A stretch of 64,000 nucleotides of DNA. Origin: Corella eumyota. Lineage: Eukaryota > Chordata > Ascidiacea > Phlebobranchia > Corellidae. Positions 40,046-51,700 of this stretch are shown piece after piece. The notes below the pieces were generated by a model. The model ran no database searches and was not told the DNA's origin. It saw only the letters and a list, made by a program, of their open reading frames with translations. Position numbers and translations under genes: made by a program. The stretch is from contig OY720101.1 of assembly GCA_963082875.1 (NCBI GenBank), forward strand, positions 11,989,671 through 12,053,670. The letters are read 5' to 3'. How positions within the stretch are numbered: the stretch's first letter is position 1; each line of letters opens with the position of its first letter.

Positions 40046-40527
40046 TACGGTGGCCCAGAAGAGCAAACCAAAAAATAATAAAAAACGAAAATATATCTTA
40101 AAAACCGAAAATAACTTTTTAAAACCGAAAAAAAATAATAAAAAAACGAAAATATATTTCAAAAACCGCAAATAAGTTTTACGTAAACCGAAAATAAGTT
40201 TTCAAAAACCGCAAATAAGTTTTACGTAAACCGAAAATAAGTATTCAAAAACCGAAAATAAGTTTTACGTAAACCGAAAATAAGTTTTCAAAAACCGAAA
40301 ATAAGTTTTCAAAAACCGAAAATAAGTTTTACGTAAACCGAAAATAAGTTTTCAAAAAACGAAAATAAGTTTTACGTAAACCGAAAATAAGTTTTCAAAA
40401 ACCGCAAATATATTTTCATGACTTTTCACCTTTGCAAAGGCTTAACTTTACTAGCCTTGTGCGAAGGAACTCCGGTTAGCGATAAGCCTTCTCTTTCGGG
40501 TTAAAAAGAATATTTGTTTAATAAATG
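40046..40527 (+). repeat. Left terminal inverted repeat with tandem subrepeats
   Basis: After the outer roughly 40 bp, the arm is an array of about 21-22-bp units alternating ACCGAAAATAAGTTTTCAAA and CCGAAAATAAGTTTTACGTA. It then ends in a unique stretch CACCTTTGCAAAGGCTTAAC to AATAAATG. The right arm is its inverted copy. Confidence 0.9.
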
Positions 40528-40947
40528 ATTTGTAAAGATATAACTTGTTTATTTAGGCTTGGCACTATATTATTAATCTTAATCTGTTAATATAAGATAA
40601 AAAAATGAGGTAAAACTGTGTCCGACTGTAGTTATCTTCCAATTTATAAATCATGTCCAAATTGTTTTGGTGTAAGTTTTAGTTGGGCTTTGCTCTTCTA
40701 TAAGCAGTAAGGTGCGGCAAGTTATTTATTGGTCAATATGATTAACAACATTCAAAACTTATAAAGGCAACTTAAAACTAAGTTTGTTAAAAAAATGTTA
40801 CCCTTTAATAGGGCTGGGAAGCTAATTAAAAAAAATCAGCCTTAAAGGTGCAAGTCCCAATATTTACCTAGTTTGCACATTGTTAAATTTGTTTTTATGT
40901 TTTAAAGAGAAAAATGGTGTTTATTATTTGTAAGTATTAAAGAAGAG

Positions 40948-41346
40948 ATGGCTATAAGATATTATTTTTTTAAAGGATATACATATGATGTTATAACCAA
41001 CTTTCTGTACAAGCATCATGGCATAAAATTAGGCACAAGAACTTTTAAGTCAAGACTATCAGTTTATAATTTGTCACGCCGCTCTTTGTTAAATGAAAAT
41101 GAATTAAAAAATTGAATCAAAGAAAAAATTAATGGAAATGGCTGCCTAATGGGTTACAGAATGATGTGGAATTCTTTAAAATTGGATGGTGTCATAACCA
41201 CCAGAAAGAGTGTAGAAATTGCTCTTCGAGAACTTGATCCTGGGGGATCTTCATTAAGACGGGCAAAAAAATTAAAAAAAAGATCATACTGTGTTCCAGG
41301 ACCCAATTACTGCTGGATTTTGTATGGATGCCTGGAATACTGTTAA
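40948..41346 (+). pseudogene. Truncated integrase-core transposase
   Basis: Starts MAIRYYFFKGYTYDVI and continues FLYKHHGIKLGTRTFKSRL, an HTH-like N-terminus. After an in-frame TGA (about 41114) it resumes with GCLMGYRMMWNSLKLDG, ALRELDPGGSSLRR, KLKKRSYCVPGPNYCW. This order of motifs (GYRxMW, LRELDP, VPGPNYCW) is what I recall from animal integrase-domain proteins, in which W is followed by the first catalytic Asp. Here the frame leaves the family pattern directly after PNYCW, so the whole catalytic domain is missing. Product non-functional. Confidence 0.7.
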
Positions 41347-41782
41347 CTATTGTTCCATTCGGGTACAGTAGGTTATAATCTATATGGCTGTTAAAATGTT
41401 GATCGTATGCAATTCTCTTTTTTATTGCCTCTTGTCTAATTGTACCTGAAGAACACCCCTTTGTTACTTTTAAGGGTAAAACAGAACCACGCATAATTTG
41501 AAAGTTGTTATTCATTAACCCAATGCCAATAGTTACTTCTTTATCCAACTTTAAAAACTTTTCTTTTGTTCGAAAAGACAGAGATTGACGCTTGGTTGAC
41601 TGTTGATTATAGTAGTCATTATAAGTCATTGGGCGTTTGTTACTTAAACTATTATGAACAACATCATTGCTTGAATGTGATGTTACCTCAGTAGCATCAT
41701 TTTTTTCAATAGGAAGGCTACATTGCGGACAATATTTATAAAGAGCTTGAATTGGATAACCACAGATTTTACAAAATCCCAT
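41192..41782 (-). pseudogene. Companion zinc-ribbon protein of the transposon, C-terminally truncated
   Basis: Starts MGFCKICGYPIQALYKYCPQ, a double CxxC zinc ribbon (CKIC, CPQC). A polar linker follows, then MTYNDYYNQQSTKR and a conserved-looking block EVTIGIGLMNN, VLPLKVTKG, YDQHFNSHIDYNLLYPNG, TIVNSIPG. The last part resembles a ubiquitin-like (beta-grasp) fold in companion proteins that I recall near such transposases. After SIPG the frame runs into the antisense of the transposase ORF, so the real C-terminus is lost. Its role in transposition is unknown. Confidence 0.6.
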
Positions 41783-41934
41783 TATTTTAACATAAATGAT
41801 TTTTTTCTTAGGAAAGAAATTTTTTTGAAAAGGAAGAAATTACAATGTATATAACTGTTAAATGAAGTTTTTGTGTGACAGACTGTCATTGTCACACAGC
41901 GTGCCTGGTAATTACCAATTTTTTTATAAATATT

Positions 41935-42160
41935 TATTTATTCTCGACGTGGGTTCTAGACCTAAATATAGAGTACCATCAGTTAACACGACCTGGTCTC
42001 GATTTGACTTTGGCAGTTTAGAACATTATAGATTATTTTGCTTGATAATTAAGCTGCTAATTTAGTGTTGGGTCAGCAGGAGTTCATACTGTTTATAGCG
42101 TCGAACCCAGGACCTCATGCCAAGCCAAGTGTTCTGACCACTACACCAGTCTGCCAGTGT
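41935..42160 (-). repeat. SINE nested in the transposon
   Basis: Reverse-orientation SINE from TTCTCGACGTGGGTTCTAGA to CCACTACACCAGTCTGCCAG. It is more diverged than other copies. It lies between the zinc-ribbon ORF and the right arm, so it inserted after the transposon or a parent copy. Confidence 0.75.
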
Positions 42161-42252
42161 GATTTGGATTAATAATTACAAAACTAGGCATAAGCAAGCA
42201 AAATATACTAGGTACCATATTAAATAAACTAGTTTTAACCTTACAAGTTTGA

Positions 42253-42774
42253 CATTTATTAAACAAATATTCTTTTTAACCCGAAAGAGAAGGCTAATCG
42301 CTAACCGGAGTTCCTTCGCATAAGGCTAGTAAAGTTAAGCCTTTGCAAAGGTGAAAGGTCATGAAAATATATTTGCGGTTTTTGAAAAATTATTTTCGAA
42401 TTTTGAAAACTTATTTTCGGTTTACGTAAACTTATTTTCGGTTTACGTAAAACTTATTTTCGTTTTTTGAAAACTTCGTTCCAGTTTTTGAAAACTTATT
42501 TTCGGTTTACGTAAAACTTATTTTCGGTTTTTGAAAACTTATTTTCGGTTTACGTAAAACCTATTTTCGGTTTTTGAAAACTTATTTTCGGTTTACGTAA
42601 AACTTAGTTGCAGTTTTTGAAAACTTATTTTCGTTTTTTAAAAACTTATTTTCGGTTTTTAAAATATATTTTCGTTTTTTTATTATTTTTTTCGGTTTTA
42701 AAAAGTTATTTTCGGTTTTTAAAATATATTTTCGTTTTTTATTATTTTTTGGTTTGCCCTTCTGGGCCACCGTA
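42253..42774 (-). repeat. Right terminal inverted repeat with tandem subrepeats
   Basis: Inverted copy of the left arm, about 40 bp longer because it has a different number of units. The unique inner part (GGAGTTCCTTCGCATAAGGC) matches the left arm with only a few differences, which suggests a fairly recent insertion or repair between arms. Confidence 0.9.
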
Positions 42775-42890
42775 TAAAACCATAGATATTACATTGCACT
42801 AGTTCCTATTTTTCTGTATTAAAAATTTTAGGTCATTTTTGCACTTTAACTAATAAATTTTGCACTTTAACTAACACTTTAACTAATTGA

Positions 42891-43187
42891 CCGGCAGTGT
42901 GGTGTAGTGGTAAGAACTCTTGCTACACCACACATGAGGTCGTGGGTTCAATTCCCACTGATCTCATGCTGTAGCGCCCTTGAGTAAGGTGCTATAAACG
43001 GTATGAACTCCTGCTGAGCCAGCACTTAATCAGCAGCATAATAACCGGGCAATTATAGTCTCTATAATATCCCAAACTGCCACAAGCAACTCGAGACTGG
43101 GTCGGAGTAACTGATGTTACTCTATGTTTAAGTCGCGCAGTCGACTTTCCCACATCGAGGATAAAGATATTTACAAAAAAAAAAAAA
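42891..43187 (+). repeat. tRNA-derived SINE, best-preserved copy
   Basis: Complete layout: CCGGCAGTGTGGTGTAGTGG (A box), CGTGGGTTCAATTCCCACTG (B box), TGTAGCGCCCTTGAGTAAGG, CCTGCTGAGCCAGCACTTAA, CGAGACTGGGTCGGAGTAAC, and CCCACATCGAGGATAAAGAT, then a long A run of 16 or more. The long tail and close match to the family pattern suggest a young insertion. Confidence 0.92.
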
Positions 43188-43639
43188 AAATATTAATGCT
43201 ATAATAACGTTGCTTTAAATTTATAAGAAAATAAATGCATATTACCAATCGCTTAACCACAATTAAATATTGGATTCATCTGATAAATAAAATATGGTTC
43301 ATAATCATTTTATTTATTTTAATATAAATTTATATAGATAAAAAAAATTCTACATAAACATTACTTTATTATGACAAATAAATAAATTGATAATTAGCCA
43401 AATATTAAGTTTTTAATTATTTTAACAAGATTATTAAAACGAAGATTTTTGGGTTTTGAGTTTTTACAGGACATAACATTAGAAAGCAGTTGGCAGACTA
43501 TATAGGCCAATACGAAAAAATCAAATAAATTTAAAACTTAAAGACAAAGACTAAAAACATCTAGACAAAGTCTAAAACAAAACAAAAAAACAAGTGTATA
43601 GACGTAAAAAAACTCACAATAGCAGTTTATTTTTTAGGT

Positions 43640-43924
43640 TTTGTATATATCTTTATCCTCGATGTGGGAAGATCGAATGCGCGACCGAAACATAGAGTTA
43701 CATCAGTTACTCCGACCCAGTCTTGAGTTGCCTGTGGCAGTTTGGGATATTATGGAGACTATATTTGCCCGGTAATTATGCTGCTAATTAAGTGCTGGCT
43801 CAGCGGGAGTTTATACCGATTAAAGTGCCTTACTCAAGGGCGCTACAGCATGGGAGCAGTGGGGATTGAACCTACGACCTCATGGTGGTGTAGCAAGTGT
43901 TCTTACTACTACACCACCCTGCCG
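43640..43924 (-). repeat. tRNA-derived SINE, full length
   Basis: Reverse-orientation copy from TTATCCTCGATGTGGGAAGA to CTACACCACCCTGCCG. Confidence 0.9.
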
Positions 43925-44473
43925 TTAAAATATAAAAGTTAATATCAAAAAACTCAAAAAATACTATTAAATATTTAAAAAATAAGTTACGTTAACACAC
44001 TGGCAGGTATTTCACAACTTAAATAAACAAACCAAAAACAATAAATAAACAATAATGGGCTACGACTTAATCGGATAATACTAAAGTACGGAATGGGGGA
44101 TAGTGCGGAAGCGTATGTAAACGTTTACAAAAATTCGCGAATGCGGGACAAAACGGCCTTTTTGTACTTTAGTGTGGGAAAAATGCAGTATTTACCAAAA
44201 GGCTAAGGAATGATGCGAGATTGACTCTAAAGGTTAAGAGAAGATGCGAAGCTAACTACAAAGCACCGAGAAGGATTTTAGTACTACCCGCTAAATCTTT
44301 ATTTTGGATAAAAGTTATGCTTATTAACTTAATGTGTTAGATGAAAACTCAATCCAGTTTGTGTTTTTAAGCAAGAATTATATCCAATACGTGGCAAGCA
44401 TTCAAATTGTTTAGTTATTAAAAATCTAGAATCTCCCCAAAATTTGTATTTCACATATAGCTAATATAATATA

Positions 44474-44555
44474 CCGGCAGCGTGATGTAGTGGTCAGAAC
44501 ACTTGGCTTCACTACATGAGGTCCTGAGTTTATTACCCACTGCTCTAATGCTGAT
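44474..44555 (+). repeat. SINE head only
   Basis: CCGGCAGCGTGATGTAGTGG and GAGTTTATTACCCACTGCTC keep the tRNA-like head; the body is missing. Confidence 0.6.
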
Positions 44556-45714
44556 GTTTAACATTATGTTGTTGTTAAATTTAGTTTGTTTTTGTACATT
44601 GGTCTGGCTTGCTACCAATTACTTCACATATTTCCTTTTACTTCACACAATGTGGGTATGTTGAAAATTTAAATTAAAAGCAATTGGAGCTTTAAAAATT
44701 AAAATAATAATGGTTTAAACGTGATTTTTTACATAAATATCTATTTTTTGTTAATCTACAAATTAGAAACTTATATACCATAAAATAAATTTATATTTTC
44801 ATGCTTAAGTAGAGCAACAAATTCTATAAAGAAAGCAACAATCCTTTTTAAAAAGTTAACATAAGGAATTGTTCCCTAAAAAAAATTTTTGTTAATTAAA
44901 TTTAAAGGAATATTTTAATAAAAAGGCCAATTTCTAACTGCTTAACAAAAATAGCAAATAATAAAATAACATTTCAATCTAAGATTTTAAAAACAAATTA
45001 AAGATTAAAAGACATTAATAGTACATACTAATATAAGAGTTAAAATTAGGTTTTTAATGAATCCATAAAACAATGACAAAACAATTTACATCAAATGTAT
45101 AGTTGTTTAATTTAATTGTTTTAATGGTAACAATTTTTTTTTTTTAAGATAGAAAATTTTATTTACATTCTTTACATCGAGGCCGGCAAATTTTTGTTTT
45201 CAGCTAAGTGGCTTTTGACATTTTATAAAATAAAACTTCAAATAGTTACAAAACAAAAAAAAAACACTTACGTTTTTTTGTTGCTATTTGTCCATGTTAC
45301 ACTTAATAATCTCAGTTATTATTCATATTAAACTGCTTGCAGGCTGCAAGGCCAATTGTCACGTTAAAAATAATATTAAAACTGGGTAATACCCTAAACA
45401 CAGTGTTTCCAAACAAATTTAATTTATTAGATTAAAGTTTATCCTCAATAAAAAAATAAAATTAAAGCTTACAGTTAGAAAAAGAAACATTTTTTAAAAT
45501 TTGAATTGTTAAACATCAAAGCAATATAAATAACAGGTAATTTTTAGAGGTTGTCAGATATGTAGAACATGGTATATTAGTATTGGTGTACTGTTTATAA
45601 TGGCTTTCAGACTTTCAGACACGATTTTGAGTTTATGGTTTATTATGGTACTATAATTGCGTGATTTTATCGTTGTATATATATCTTAAGGTTTCCCGTC
45701 CAATATAAACCAAG

Positions 45715-45775
45715 GCACGGCGAACGTTAATGTTTAAAAAACGATGTAATCTTCGCCGTACCAAGACAATCTATC
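45715..45775 (+). other. Hairpin-forming inverted repeat in a GC-richer island
   Basis: GGCACGGCGAA and downstream TTCGCCGTACC pair over 11 bp with one wobble, with a loop of roughly 25 nt. The surrounding 450 bp is clearly richer in GC than its flanks. No known RNA family recognised. Confidence 0.35.
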
Positions 45776-48700
45776 ATCGTAAACATAAAAACGCATTGAT
45801 CGCACAGTCCCGGTAATTGGCAAGGGCTACCATATACAAGAAAGAGTAATTACGACTCTACTAGTTTCGACACAATTAGTCCCTCGCCAAAGTAGTATTA
45901 TGCGTTCTACAGGCTCGTCGTCATGTCATTATGAGATTTCGTAAGATGTCGGAGACCAGATGGTTGTGAAAGCTTCTAAAGACGATTTATTATTCTTAAT
46001 AAACAGAAATCGAACAGTCGCACGACTAATCTTATCAGGCCGTTATTATAGCATTAGTTAGTATAATAAAACATATCTACTGCCTATGTATTTATTAATA
46101 TTGTATTTAGGCTGCCTAAACAGCATAAAAAAATCACAGAAATAAGTTACAGGTAACTGTAAATTAAGCAGAACAATATATATATATATATATAATACAA
46201 GCAAAAAGCAGTGGTTAAGTTTTTGACCAAAACACAATGTAATGTAGAAATTAACGACATTTACTTTCATTCTTCGACATGACTTTTGGCCGCAACAAAA
46301 AGTGGTTTACCGTAATTAAAGGTTGAGAACAGGTAAATAATACATTACGAACATAAGTAGATTATAATTTAAAACAGCTGATTTGGGAGAAAAGAAAAAT
46401 TGGCCTAATTTATCGTAGATATTGATAAACAAATTTTATATTTTAGCTTGGAAATTGTCAGTCAATAAATAAATAAACCTAAAAATAACAAAATTTTAAA
46501 AATTAAAAAGATGTAACTTAAGCAAAAACAAAAATTTAATTAAAGTCCAGTGTTTCGCATAGGAAATACAACGTAAATATTTACTAATTTTCATGAATTC
46601 CTTTCTCACAAATCTGCCATAAATCATAATTTTTTGACCGAGTTGAAATTTAACAGGGTTAAAAGTTTATAAAAAAAATTGTTGATACAGTTTTATAAAC
46701 TATTTATAAAAAAGTGTTTTATGCTTTTGCTGATTTGCCAAAAAGTGTTAAACAAAGGAATATTGAACTTTTAAACCCATAGTTTTTATTGTTTGAGGGG
46801 TTTTTACATTATTGAAATTAAAAATGTATTTTATTTAACATTTAACAATATCCTGGTCTATATCATTTACAAAATGTGGTTTTCTTAGTAGCAACCGCAG
46901 TCGAAATGTGACCGTAATCTCTTAAGAATTGTGCTAAGCTTTCATTTATTCCGTTCAAACTTACTTCCAGTTCCAGCTTACCACAGTTTTTTCATTAAGA
47001 AAAACAGGTTCTAATCGCAATAAGCCCCCTCGACAATTTGCAATTTCGATTTGAATTGTGACGTTGTAATGGCCATTATCGGAGTTTCCCGCATGAGCAG
47101 GTCTTAATTTCCGCAGTGCACGAACATTATTCGGCGCACAGACATGAATTATGCAATTACGACAGGGCCATTAAAACCGCACGCACAGCGATCTGGCAAA
47201 ACGATAACCATTGAAAAATATAAAAGACTATAATCTATAAAGAAACATGGTTTTTGTTTGCTGCTGCACAAGCCTGTAAACTCAGCAGCGCTGAAAAAAC
47301 GCCAGATTTACTAACAAAAGGCTTGACAGACTAGCGCTGCTGTGATTTGTTTTATTGTTTGGTATGGAGCGCACTGAGTCGGCGAAGTGTTATTACGGCC
47401 GAGCTGATAAATACATGTTTTTCAGAGCGCCGCTGGCTAGTCGGGCCTTATCGTAAAACAGTCGTCAGATTGTCAAACTGTACTGAATGAAAAACAGCAG
47501 TCGCCGTATGTTATAAGCTCATAGACTTTTGTGTAGAAATATTCGAGCCATAGAGTTTGTAGCCCTATTAGGTATAGAATAGACTTTATTTTTACATTAT
47601 TGATCGTATGCTTTAGTCAGTGCTTCAGCCAAAAATTTCAGTTAATTGACACTTGAATTGCTATATATATATTGAATGGTGTATATAAATATCAACTACT
47701 TGGGTTTTATCCGTTGCGGTTTTATATTCTATGTGTTATATTATTTATATCAAGCAAACCGTAGAACATATGTACAGCCTCAAATTTTAATTCAAAATAA
47801 ACCTGCTTTCCATAAAATATAACCATAACCATATAGCCAACCAAATGTATGTTGTAATTAGGTATGTTCTCCTTATAATTGGTAGTTAAAAGCTAGCTTA
47901 TCTGAAACTTACATATGATTTAGCATGTTCAAAATCATTAGAAAGGATTTATATAAACCGGGTTTTACGGTTGATTTTTTTTAGTAAACTGGGTTGGGTA
48001 CTGCTGTGATAGCTTTTGAGTTTAGGATACAGGTTTCTAACAACATTTGTGTCGGGTTTCTGACGCTTTGCCATGCTGTTCCATTGTCGCTATACGCAGA
48101 CAAATAAGCCAGGTCAAATACCCGACTACGGGTCGATGCGACCGATTTTTCCCGGTTCGATTTGTGACGTCACACAGTACTGCGCTGTGCGAAACGGAGC
48201 GAATTTTTTAACGTTGTTGGCTCGACAATTTTAACCCTAAAAGAGCGACTGGGTTAAATTTTAAGCCGATATTCGCACGACTCGTGCCTAAAGGGCTAGC
48301 ATTCAATTGGTAGGCGTCATTTTAGTCTAGTTCGTGTTAAAGTGAACATGGATAGGTCCTGTGTTTAGATTAAAAATTGTAGGATGTAGAATATCGTATC
48401 ACGAATCTCAGGTTAAAATTAGAAAATTATAAAGAAAATGTAGAAAATAATATTAAATAAAACCTTTAATAAAGAAAGGATATCAACCCACTAGACAGAC
48501 TAATCGAAAATAGGTTTTCCGGTATTTAAGATTAAATAAATATAAATTCTATTTTTAAATTAATTTTATTGTAAAATTTACTAATTTAAAAAAAAAAAGT
48601 TTTAAATTTAATAATTTATTTTCCAGTTTTGTTTATTTTGTATTGTACGACGCAATGCTTTTAAGAACCAATTAAAGCGCATTGGCCTGTTAATATAAAA

Positions 48701-51700
48701 CAGCTGACCGTATATTTTTATTTGTCGTCGTTAATGGTAGGGCAATTCTTCTAGAACCAAACTGCGAATTTTTAAAATTAAAAAATAAATTAATTAAATT
48801 TTATAAAGACGGCTATTGTTTTGCTATATATAAATATTCTAGTACAGTCATTTTTAAATGATTGATTCATTTAAAAAGAAAGTTAATATATAAAATTTAG
48901 TAGTAAGTTTGTACTACTTACTTTAATGTATATAGTATTCACTTCAAGTAAAGCTACACAGAAAAATAAATTGGATTAAAAACATGTATGTATAATAGTA
49001 GTTCATTTGTCCTAAAATCTTACCAGACATAGCAAGCAGTTTTGAAAGCGTTTATTTTTATAAGGTTTCCTTTAGCTTTTACAGGAAAAAACTAGTTTTC
49101 GTTGAAACCTTTTTCATGGAATAGAATCCATTGGGAATTGAATAAAAAATAGAAGTCGTGGGATTTTTAGGCATCAAGCTAGGGCAGACTAAAAAGGAAG
49201 TAATAAGAAATTCTCATTTAAAAATCCTATCTTTAGGCACCGGTTTAAAATATGATAAGTCAAAGAAATGTAGGTCAAGTAAGCTGAGTTTTATATTAAC
49301 TAACTCTGAGCCTAGTTTACTTATAAATATAAATCTGTATTTAAATTGCAGTAGTGGTAAAAATAGATTAGTTTAAAAGGCTAATCAAACAGAAGGCATA
49401 TTAACTGCCAGAGTGTCTGACAGCATTTCTTAGGAAATGAAAAATAAATTGCAATTTCGACATTTTAAAATCATATAAACATTTTTGTTAACAAATAAAT
49501 CAATTTTTCTGTCAAAAAAGGTATTTATTATTCAGTTTGTTGAAAAAAGTAAGGGTTTGTTTGTCAATACAAGAGACATAACGGTCCAAATTTGCTGTTA
49601 CAGTATTTGCCGTACGCTATTTGTTTGTAAATTTAATTTAAAATGGTACATAAAATAAGTTCCTAGAAAATTTTAAAGTTTTTTTAAAGCCTTAATTTAA
49701 GCTGCTGTTTTATTTATTTTGGAATTTTTTCAGTAGGCAGATGACGACCGCAATTTAGCGCATCTGTGACGTCACAAGTGACGTATTTCTCGTGTACTTG
49801 CGAGCAGGGTTTTTAATTTGATCATAAATATCTAATAGGATAATGGCCGACCAATTTTTTAAAGAAGCTTAGTCAGTGAAATACACAGAAGATTTAATGA
49901 AAAATGGATATTTTTGAACGTCATACAGTTAAAATAAAGTTTAGGCCACAAAATGAGATAGCACTTACATTTTTTTGTTAATTTATTAATAACTGGTAGT
50001 TAAAAACAGTTATACAGTATGCTTTAGAAATTATATTTCTAAATTATTTAACGTGGATTTACGAGGCTTTAAGTTAGACTGTAGTTATTAATGGCTAGTC
50101 TATAAATCTCGTGTTTAATTATTACAATTTTAATATAAGTCCGTTCCAATTCGTGCCAGTAATCATTCGGAATTAATATGAACGGTATGTAAGTATTTAA
50201 AGGCCTTAAAACCACACGTGCTAGCTTGTAGCATGTTTTGGGCTAATCTGGACCTATATTTTTAATTAAAACAACGACCTGCGCTGTTCGCCGCTGTGCT
50301 CACACTGGCACTGTCAGCTGAATTTTTTTTTGTTTACTGTCGGCCCTTGGTAATATAAGATTTATGACGTCATAGAGGTGACATCAGAGGGTCGACGATC
50401 GTCTAACTCAGGCAGGAAGAGATACGCCTTTAAGTCGTTTATTTAAAAAGTTAATTAATTAAGTTGTAATAAATATTTTAGATAGGTAGCAAGTACGAGT
50501 AATTAACTAATCAAAAGTTAATGAAACTACTAATAAAAGACGAACTAGAAAATCAACAACTAGTAACTAACTTCAGTAAAGTGCTAAAAACAACCAAAAG
50601 AATATAAATTAGAGCATTTTCTATAAAATAAGTACAACATACAAATAAAAAGTTTAAAATTCTGTTTTCTTTGCAATATTATATATGCTTTGAAATATTA
50701 CATTTTTGTTGTGGTAATATAACACAAAGCATTTAAAAATGGCGGATTTTTTCCAAACAGCAGCTATAATTGACATGTAAATGATAAATTAACTGACAAG
50801 GCACCCAAATGCGCATGTGCTTAATTTAGACCAAATGCGTTTTGTCAGGTGTTTTTGTTATCCAAAAAGATGACAAAATTCAACAGGTGTCTTCTGTAAG
50901 CCTGGCACGAACTGCTGTTTAAATACTAACCTACAATAATTTTCTTTATATATAAACAAAATATAAGCATTAGCCAAAAAGGGCAAAAAATACAAAACTG
51001 AAAACAGCAAATAGCAAATATTTATTTTTTTGTAAGTGAGCAGTTAAATTAGAAACAGAATATATATAACTAAACATTTTTTTTCAATTAGGGTAATATT
51101 GTTAATGGAATACACTATAGTGTTTTATGTAAATTTATTTTATGTAAATTAGGCTAAAAATTAGCTGAAAAATTTCTTATTTAAAATAAATGGCGTAAAG
51201 CTCGCGTTTGGGAATTTTCTAACTGCCTTAACTGTATTTTGATTCCCTAAAATCTCAGACACGGCATGGCAATATACCATTCTCTTATCAAAACCCGTCG
51301 TAGAACGGCATTTGATTACTGGTATTGATTTCGGGGCAGGCTTTTTAGTTGACGGATCTCAGGCAATCAAATACGGCTTGGAAATCTAATAACTATCAGT
51401 CGTTATCCAGTTGTTTAGATATGCGCAGATAACCCTTTGAATAAACAGTAGGCCATAAATATACGCCTCTTGTTGCTGTATAAGTTGATTAGAGGAGAAA
51501 ATACGTGGTTATTTTTCTCGAAAACTGTAATTTCCCGTTCTTTTGTTTTATTCATTGCATATATGGGAAAAATGCGATACGAGGGTATTAAATTACTGTA
51601 TTTAAAACGAGCGTCCGAATTTGCGGGATGGATTATGACGTCACAGCCGATGCGGTTATTGCGTCACGCTCGTTAAAATTATCGCCCTTTTGCGAAAACG

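Larger units (their letters stand above)
40046..42774. mobile_element. Two-ORF DNA transposon with long array-type terminal inverted repeats
   Basis: 2,729 bp. Ends are TACGGTGGCCCAG... and ...CTGGGCCACCGTA, flanked by a perfect 6-bp direct repeat TAAAAC (40040-40045 and 42775-42780). The inverted repeats are about 482 bp (40046-40527) and 522 bp (42253-42774). Between them lie two ORFs facing each other, a transposase-like fragment (+) and a zinc-ribbon protein (-), plus a SINE inserted at 41935-42160. Both ORFs stop short where they meet near 41317, as expected if an internal deletion removed both C-termini. The copy is therefore probably non-autonomous. The superfamily is uncertain: the transposase recalls eukaryotic integrase-core (rve/DDE) elements such as IS3EU or Ginger-like ones. 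Confidence 0.85.

Noticed and set aside
42891-42965. tRNA gene (A and B boxes present)
   Set aside because: The same head occurs many times with a shared roughly 200-bp body and A-rich tail, so these are SINEs. I could not fold a complete tRNA cloverleaf.
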